Translations under genes and position numbers: made by a program | Notes under the pieces: generated by a model | The model's input: only the letters and a program-made list of their open reading frames with translations | Databases searched by the model: none | What the model was told of the DNA's origin: nothing | In this document: in pieces, positions 6,827 to 10,573 of the stretch | Layout: each line of letters opens with the position of its first letter | How positions within the stretch are numbered: the first letter of the stretch is position 1 | NCBI GenBank assembly: GCA_947478935.1 | Contig: CANJXV010000069.1 | Coordinates: 1 to 10,573, forward strand | Reading direction: 5' to 3' | Length of the DNA: 10,573 nucleotides | Source of the DNA: Comamonadaceae bacterium | GTDB lineage: Bacteria; Pseudomonadota; Gammaproteobacteria; Burkholderiales; Burkholderiaceae_C

Positions 6827-7234
6827 CTAGGCGATCAGGTCAAACAGGCGACCGGTCAGACCGTCGGTAAAGCTTTTGGACTCTTGGGGCTGGGCCGTGA
6901 TATGCGGTGGGTGGCTTAGGTGTTTGGGCGGGGCGACAAAAGCCCAGGGGTAGGCGGGTCGCAAATCTTGGGCACAACGCCAGGCGCCTGGCAGGTTGCT
7001 GCTTTGCAGGGCCGCGCCAATGTGCGTCATATGGCTGTTGTGTGCCATGTCATCGTCATGGCTGACCACCGCGCTAAAGGCCAGACGCGCAGCGTCTAGC
7101 GAGCCCGATTGCAAGGCCGCGATCAATTGGCGCAGGCGCTGCTCCCGCTTTTTCTTGCGTTCGCCCGAGTTGTCTGCATAAGGGCCTGAGCGGATTTCCC
7201 AGCCCATGCTTTGGATACCAATTCCTTGTGCCAT
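6827..7234 (-). CDS. Small hypothetical protein with a two-fold 35-residue repeat
   Basis: I do not recognise this 135-residue protein. The start at 7234 is supported by AGGAG at 7245-7241 with a six-base spacer. It has no signal peptide or membrane helix. Residues 25-36 are strongly charged (ERKKKREQRLRQ) and probably helical. Two copies of a pattern follow: LIAALQSGSLDAARLAF at 37-53 and IGAALQSSNLPGAWRCA at 72-88, both reading xAALQSxxLxxA, 35 residues apart. This resembles helical ALQSGNLxxAxxAF-type repeats that I recall from many proteobacterial hypothetical proteins; that relation is inference. A His/Asp-rich stretch (SHDDDMAHNSHMTH, 58-71) sits between the copies and could bind metal. 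The C-terminal 40 residues are Pro/His-rich and look disordered. It ends only 6 bp from the convergent FAH-family gene. Function is unknown. Confidence 0.7.
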   Translation of the reverse strand: MAQGIGIQSMGWEIRSGPYADNSGERKKKREQRLRQLIAALQSGSLDAARLAFSAVVSHDDDMAHNSHMTHIGAALQSSNLPGAWRCAQDLRPAYPWAFVAPPKHLSHPPHITAQPQESKSFTDGLTGRLFDLIA

Positions 7235-7521
7235 GGCGCACTCCTGCGTTGGCTACAAGACGTTTACACGTCTTACCTATCCGCTGCGCGAAGCCTATTG
7301 CGGCCCCTGCCACGGTGCGGATGCCTGTAAGCGACGCCTAGAAGTTGCCGCTTGCCATTCCTCATAGCAATTTGCGGGCCATAGCGAAAGCGCCATACCC
7401 CGCGGGGCGGCCCCAACGGGGCCAAACGCCAAGGTCTTGCAGAACGCTTGGGCATCCAAACCTTGGGTTTGCACTGCGTTTGTGTATCCTCTCGGCCACC
7501 CGCTTGACCCCAAGGAGTTCC
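7235..7521. promoter_or_regulatory. Divergent intergenic region upstream of the repeat protein and DUF3422 gene
   Basis: This 287-bp gap is the longest gene-free stretch and should hold two divergent promoters. It contains a perfect 7-bp hairpin/palindrome at 7257-7274, the palindrome CCCCGCGGGG at 7398-7407, and a hairpin GGCCCC-aac-GGGGCC at 7409-7423 with no T tract. A weak promoter-like pair for the DUF3422 gene is TTGGGT (7463-7468), 16 bases, TATCCT (7485-7490). No RNA gene was recognised, and no short ORF here has a ribosome site. Confidence 0.4.
7257..7274. repeat. Perfect palindrome AAGACGT-ttac-ACGTCTT, possible operator
   Basis: Two 7-bp arms are exact reverse complements around a 4-base spacer. 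The element ends 23 bases upstream of the start codon of the small repeat protein and 11 bases upstream of its Shine-Dalgarno. This position would suit a repressor site or a 5'-leader hairpin. It is not near the end of any gene, so it is not a natural terminator. No known binding consensus was recognised. Confidence 0.4.
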
Positions 7522-8826
7522 ATGGTTCCCGCCCCCCACTTGCTGCCCCCCGACGATGCGCTGCGCCGCCAGTTGCATGACGAAGTCCATGCCCGCCCGT
7601 CGGCTAGTTTGCAATTGCCTGCGCTGGTCACTTTTGTGGCGGTGCTCAATACCGATATCAGCCGCGAGCAGGAGGCCGCCCATTTGCGCGCCTTGCCGGG
7701 ACAAGCGGCTTTGACCGCGGACAGCCTAGAAGGCAATTTTTTGCGCCTGCAAATGGAGGGCTATGCCCTCAAGTGGGAGCGCCATACCGAGTTCACCCGC
7801 TATTCCATCGTCCAGCCCCTGGCGGCTTCGGACAGCGTGCGCCAGCCCGCCGAGGTGCTGGCAACGCTAGCGGTTCCGGCGCAGTGGCTGCGCACCATTC
7901 CCGGCGCCACGGTCGCCGCAGTGCAGCTGGCCATGGTGCATGGCGATCTGGAGCAAGGTGGCGTTTTGATGGAGCTGGCGCAAAAGTGGCTGGGTGGCGC
8001 AGACATTGTGGGCTCGCAACTGGGGCATGGGCATTCGGCAGCTTTTACCGAATTCAAGATTGGCGTCGATGGCTTTGAGCGCATGCTCGTGGTGGCGCCG
8101 CTGGGCACCAGCCAGGCGCGCGCCGGCCGTATTTCGCAGCGCTTGCTGGAGTTGGAAACCTACCGCCTGATGGCGTTGCGCGGTCTGCCGGTGGTTAAGG
8201 CCTTGGGCCCGGAGTTGGCACAGGCCGAGACCGCGTTGGCCGACATTACCGCGCGGCTGGAGGGCAACACCGCCAGCGACCAACAACTGCTAGACCAACT
8301 GGTGGCGCTGGCCGCGCGGGTGGAGCGCTACGTGGCCCTGCACAGTTACCGCTTTTCGGCGACCCAGGCTTACAACACCCTGGTGGTGCAGCGCATTGCC
8401 GAGTTGCGTGAAAAAGTGATGCCCGGCACCCAAACTATTGGCGAATTTATGCAACGCCGCCTGTCGCCCGCCATGGCCACGGTGGCGGCCACGGCGCAGC
8501 GCCTGGCAACTTTGTCTGAACGCGTATCGCGCACCAGTGCCTTGCTGCGCACCCGCGTGGACATCGCCACTGAACAGCAAAACCAGCAACTACTAGAAAA
8601 GCTCTCGCGCGGGCAAGAACTGCAACTGCGCTTGCAAACCACGGTGGAAGGCTTGTCCATCGCGGCTATTTCGTACTACGTGGTGAGTCTGTTGCATTAC
8701 GCCGCCAAAGCAATGATTGCGGCGGGCGTGCCCATCAACCCAGAAATAGCCGTGGGCGCTTCGGTGCCCTTTGTGCTTTGGGGCGTGTGGCGCATCACCC
8801 GCAAGGTACAGGCGGCTATGAACTAA
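7522..8826 (+). CDS. DUF3422 membrane-anchored protein
   Basis: A 434-residue protein matching the DUF3422 family, which is widespread in proteobacteria and has no established function. The start at 7522 is set by AAGGAG at 7512-7517, four bases upstream, and by the family N-terminus: LHDEVHARPSASL at about 18-30. The frame is open further upstream to 7345, but without a ribosome site. The large N-terminal part is soluble. A helical, Gln-rich segment (LRTRVDIATEQQNQQLLEKL, about 345-364) leads into LQLRLQTTVEGLSIAAISYY, another family hallmark. Two hydrophobic segments follow at about 380-401 and 409-423, and the protein ends with a short basic tail (RITRK). This suggests a mostly soluble protein tethered to the inner membrane by a C-terminal hairpin. 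It is divergent from the small repeat protein and convergent with the TRAP genes. Confidence 0.92.
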   Translation: MVPAPHLLPPDDALRRQLHDEVHARPSASLQLPALVTFVAVLNTDISREQEAAHLRALPGQAALTADSLEGNFLRLQMEGYALKWERHTEFTRYSIVQPLAASDSVRQPAEVLATLAVPAQWLRTIPGATVAAVQLAMVHGDLEQGGVLMELAQKWLGGADIVGSQLGHGHSAAFTEFKIGVDGFERMLVVAPLGTSQARAGRISQRLLELETYRLMALRGLPVVKALGPELAQAETALADITARLEGNTASDQQLLDQLVALAARVERYVALHSYRFSATQAYNTLVVQRIAELREKVMPGTQTIGEFMQRRLSPAMATVAATAQRLATLSERVSRTSALLRTRVDIATEQQNQQLLEKLSRGQELQLRLQTTVEGLSIAAISYYVVSLLHYAAKAMIAAGVPINPEIAVGASVPFVLWGVWRITRKVQAAMN

Positions 8827-8832
8827 CAATAA

Positions 8833-8851
8833 GGCGGCTCGGCGCGCCGCC
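8833..8851. terminator. GC-rich hairpin between convergent genes, possible bidirectional terminator
   Basis: GGCGGC (8833-8838) and GCCGCC (8846-8851) form a perfect 6-bp stem with a 7-base loop. It begins seven bases after the DUF3422 stop codon and lies 25 bases beyond the end of the converging TRAP large-permease gene. There is no T tract on either strand, so the evidence is position plus stem only. Confidence 0.35.
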
Positions 8852-8875
8852 AGCAGCAGCAAAGTACCGCGTTTG

Positions 8876-10171
8876 CTAAGCGCCGTAGCCCATAGTCTGC
8901 GGTAGCCAAAGCACGATTTGCGGGAATACCGTCATGGCCAACAGCAGTGCCAGCAGCATCAACAAAAACGGCCAGCCTTCTTTCATCATCGCGCCTATCG
9001 GAATACCGGTGAGCGCTTTGATGACAAACAGCAGCATGCCAAACGGAGGGTGTATCAGGCCAATCATCATATTGAGCACCACCAGCACGCCAAAGTGCAC
9101 CAGGTCAATGCCCAGCAGCTTGACGGCTGGCAGCAGCATGGGCACAAACACCAGCAATAGCACCGATACATCTAAAAAACAACCCAGCACTAAAAACAGC
9201 ACGTTAACAAAAAGCAAAAATTGCAGGCGCGACAACTGCATGCCCTCTACCCAATGCGCCATGGCCTGGGGCACGCCTTCGGCCGTGAAAGCGTAGTTCA
9301 AGATAAAGGAGCCAGCCAATATCAGCGTAATGACGGCGCTGCTGCGCGTGGACTCCAGCACCACGTCCCAGAAGCTTTGCCAGCTTAAGGCGCGAAACAC
9401 CAGCGCTGCTAAAACCAAAGCATGCAGTGCAGCCACCGCTGCCGCTTCCGTGGGCGTGAAAGCACCGCTGTAAATGCCGCCTAGCAGCACCAGCGGCATG
9501 GACAAGGGCAGGGCGCCCCGGAAAAATATCTGCGGCCACTCGCGCAAAGGCACCGGCGCTTCGCGCGGCATATTGCGCCGGGTAGCGATGATGTGGACCA
9601 CCAGCATCATCAGCAAAGCCATGCAGACCCCGGGCACCACGCCGCCCAAAAACAAAGCGCCCACCGAGGTGCCGGATACCAGGGCGTAAATCACCATGGG
9701 GATGCTGGGCGGGATGATGGGACCCAGGGTGGCACTGGCCACCACCACCGCACCGGCAAAGCCAGGCGCGTACTCGGGCTTCTTGAGCATTTCGCGGATG
9801 GTGACCAGGCCCGGCCCGGCGGCATCGGCAATCGCGCTGCCACTCATGCCAGAAAAAATCACGCTCACCACAATGTCTACCTGCGCTAGGCCGCCGCGCA
9901 TGCGGCCTACCAGAATGCGGCAAAAATCGAAAATACGTTCGCTTACCGTGCCAGCATTCATGATGTTGGCGGCAAACACAAACATGGGCACTGACAGCAG
10001 CACATAGTTGTTGTAGAGACCATTGCATACTTGCTCAGCTACCAACCCTAAGTCCTGGCCCTTGGCCAGCAGGTAGGCGATGCCACCGGCCAGCATGCCA
10101 AAGCCTATGGGCATGCGCATCAGCATGGTGACCACCATGACCGCGACCAGAAGAACTAGGGGCTGGCTCAT
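8876..10171 (-). CDS. dctM: TRAP transporter large permease (DctM type)
   Basis: A 431-residue inner-membrane protein, the ion-coupled transport subunit of a tripartite ATP-independent periplasmic (TRAP) transporter for organic acids or related solutes. Family landmarks are MPIGFGMLAGGIAYLL at 20-35, VPMFVFAANIM at 61-71, FSGMSGSAIADAAGPG at 106-121, IIPPSIPMVIYA at 152-163, GGIYSGAFTPTEAAAVA at 231-247 and IHPPFGMLLFV near the C-terminus. About a dozen hydrophobic segments are spread along the length, as usual for DctM, and the length is normal. Its ATG at 10171 overlaps the stop codon of the small permease (ATGA), showing translational coupling. The periplasmic binding protein (DctP) that would define the substrate is not in the window, so the substrate is unknown. 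Confidence 0.95.
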   Translation of the reverse strand: MSQPLVLLVAVMVVTMLMRMPIGFGMLAGGIAYLLAKGQDLGLVAEQVCNGLYNNYVLLSVPMFVFAANIMNAGTVSERIFDFCRILVGRMRGGLAQVDIVVSVIFSGMSGSAIADAAGPGLVTIREMLKKPEYAPGFAGAVVVASATLGPIIPPSIPMVIYALVSGTSVGALFLGGVVPGVCMALLMMLVVHIIATRRNMPREAPVPLREWPQIFFRGALPLSMPLVLLGGIYSGAFTPTEAAAVAALHALVLAALVFRALSWQSFWDVVLESTRSSAVITLILAGSFILNYAFTAEGVPQAMAHWVEGMQLSRLQFLLFVNVLFLVLGCFLDVSVLLLVFVPMLLPAVKLLGIDLVHFGVLVVLNMMIGLIHPPFGMLLFVIKALTGIPIGAMMKEGWPFLLMLLALLLAMTVFPQIVLWLPQTMGYGA

Positions 10172-10573
10172 TGCTTTGTCACCCTACTCATACCCTTGTC
10201 GCTGATTTCGGCTGCAATGGAGGCGCTCACCGGGCTATTCATGGGGCTGTCCATGGGACTGTCCATGGGACCGCGCAGCGCCTGCACGATCTGCCCCACA
10301 CTGTGCAGCACCATGGCCAGCAACAAGACGATAAAAGGGACATAGACCGCCATCAGTGGCACGCCCAGAACGGGAGTGCCCTCGCGGGCCATAAAGCGCA
10401 CATAGTCCCAGCTGGCCGGTAGGGCGACCAATGCCAAGCCGCCGACTAGCGCATTGCCAAGGATTTGCAGGATGCGGCGCCAGCGCGGATTCGCCAAATT
10501 CCAGACCAGGTCAAAAGCCACATGCTCGCGCTGGGGCACCATGGTGGCTGCGGCCCACAAAATAATCCAGACA
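10168..10573 (-). CDS. dctQ: TRAP transporter small permease (DctQ type), N-terminus cut by window edge
   Basis: The C-terminal 134 residues of the small membrane subunit that pairs with the DctM-type permease. The frame is open to the right edge (VWIILWAAATMVPQREHVAF...), so the true start and the first helices lie outside; the TTG at 10560 is not the start. Family features are the helix ending before QREHVAFD (the conserved 'xxHxxxD' after helix two), followed by two more hydrophobic segments (ILGNALVGGLALVALPASW; PLMAVYVPFIVLLLAMVLHS). After the last helix there is an unusual hydrophilic tail with an MDSP-MDSP-MNSP repeat encoded by a 12-bp tandem repeat. The stop codon overlaps the dctM start by four bases. 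The pairing with DctM makes the assignment secure even though the protein is incomplete. Confidence 0.88.
   Translation of the reverse strand, partial: VWIILWAAATMVPQREHVAFDLVWNLANPRWRRILQILGNALVGGLALVALPASWDYVRFMAREGTPVLGVPLMAVYVPFIVLLLAMVLHSVGQIVQALRGPMDSPMDSPMNSPVSASIAAEISDKGMSRVTKQ
10231..10271. repeat. 12-bp tandem repeat in the dctQ 3' end, about 3.4 copies
   Basis: Units of 12 bases, CGGGCTATTCAT, GGGGCTGTCCAT and GGGACTGTCCAT, are followed by a partial GGGAC. On the coding strand they read as the four-residue repeat MDSP/MNSP after the last membrane helix of the small permease. Because the unit is four codons, copy-number change would lengthen or shorten the tail without a frameshift. 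Confidence 0.75.

Noticed and set aside
7398..7423. GC-rich palindrome and hairpin as a terminator
   Set aside because: It lies upstream of both divergent genes rather than after a gene and has no T tract, so a terminator call is not supported.
7345..7521. Upstream extension of the DUF3422 protein
   Set aside because: The extension has no family similarity, and the AAGGAG before 7522 marks the start.
9204..10028. Alternative minus-strand ORF of 274 residues within dctM
   Set aside because: It is a shifted reading frame of dctM; the dctM frame shows all TRAP permease motifs.
1..10573. A defence, mobile or biosynthetic system spanning several genes
   Set aside because: No nuclease, transposase, integrase, phage, toxin-antitoxin or biosynthetic core gene was found. 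Gene orientations alternate and the families are typical housekeeping or envelope functions of Burkholderiales.

Overview
The window looks like an ordinary chromosomal stretch of a GC-rich betaproteobacterium. It is most likely a member of the Burkholderiales, perhaps Comamonadaceae (Rhodoferax- or Polaromonas-like). This is inferred from base composition, codon use and the gene families present (DUF748, DUF3422, DUF427, a TRAP transporter, a fumarylpyruvate-hydrolase-like FAH protein). There is no phylogenetic marker, rRNA, tRNA, insertion sequence, phage gene or CRISPR array in view.

Layout, left to right: (1) 1-924, minus strand, the N-terminal 308 residues of an NhaD-type Na+/H+ antiporter that runs off the left edge. 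(2) A 171-bp divergent intergenic region. (3) 1096-4866, plus strand, a 1256-residue AsmA-like/DUF748 envelope protein with an N-terminal membrane anchor, four tandem modules about 240 residues apart and a degenerate OmpA-like C-terminus. (4) A convergent intergenic region with several hairpins. (5) 4974-5582, minus strand, a stand-alone LON substrate-binding-domain protein. (6) 5703-5984, plus strand, a DUF427 protein, followed after 41 bp by (7) 6026-6820, a fumarylacetoacetate hydrolase-family enzyme carrying an unexpected export-type leader. (8) 6827-7234, minus strand, a small unrecognised protein with a two-fold 35-residue repeat, ending 6 bp from the previous gene. (9) 7522-8826, plus strand, a DUF3422 membrane-anchored protein. 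(10) 8876-10573, minus strand, the large permease and truncated small permease of a TRAP transporter, overlapping by ATGA; the small permease runs off the right edge.

The genes do not form one pathway. Two blocks have a clear transcriptional link: the TRAP dctQM pair (overlapping, translationally coupled) and possibly DUF427-FAH (same strand, short gap, strong Shine-Dalgarno on the second). The rest are single genes in alternating orientation, several of them envelope-related (antiporter, AsmA-like protein, DUF3422, TRAP).

I do not see a convincing new multi-gene system. The observations most worth checking are the leader on the FAH-family enzyme, the repeat architecture and altered OmpA-like tail of the DUF748 protein, and the small repeat protein with a perfect palindrome just upstream. 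No gene-free stretch exceeds 300 bp; the longest is 7235-7521.
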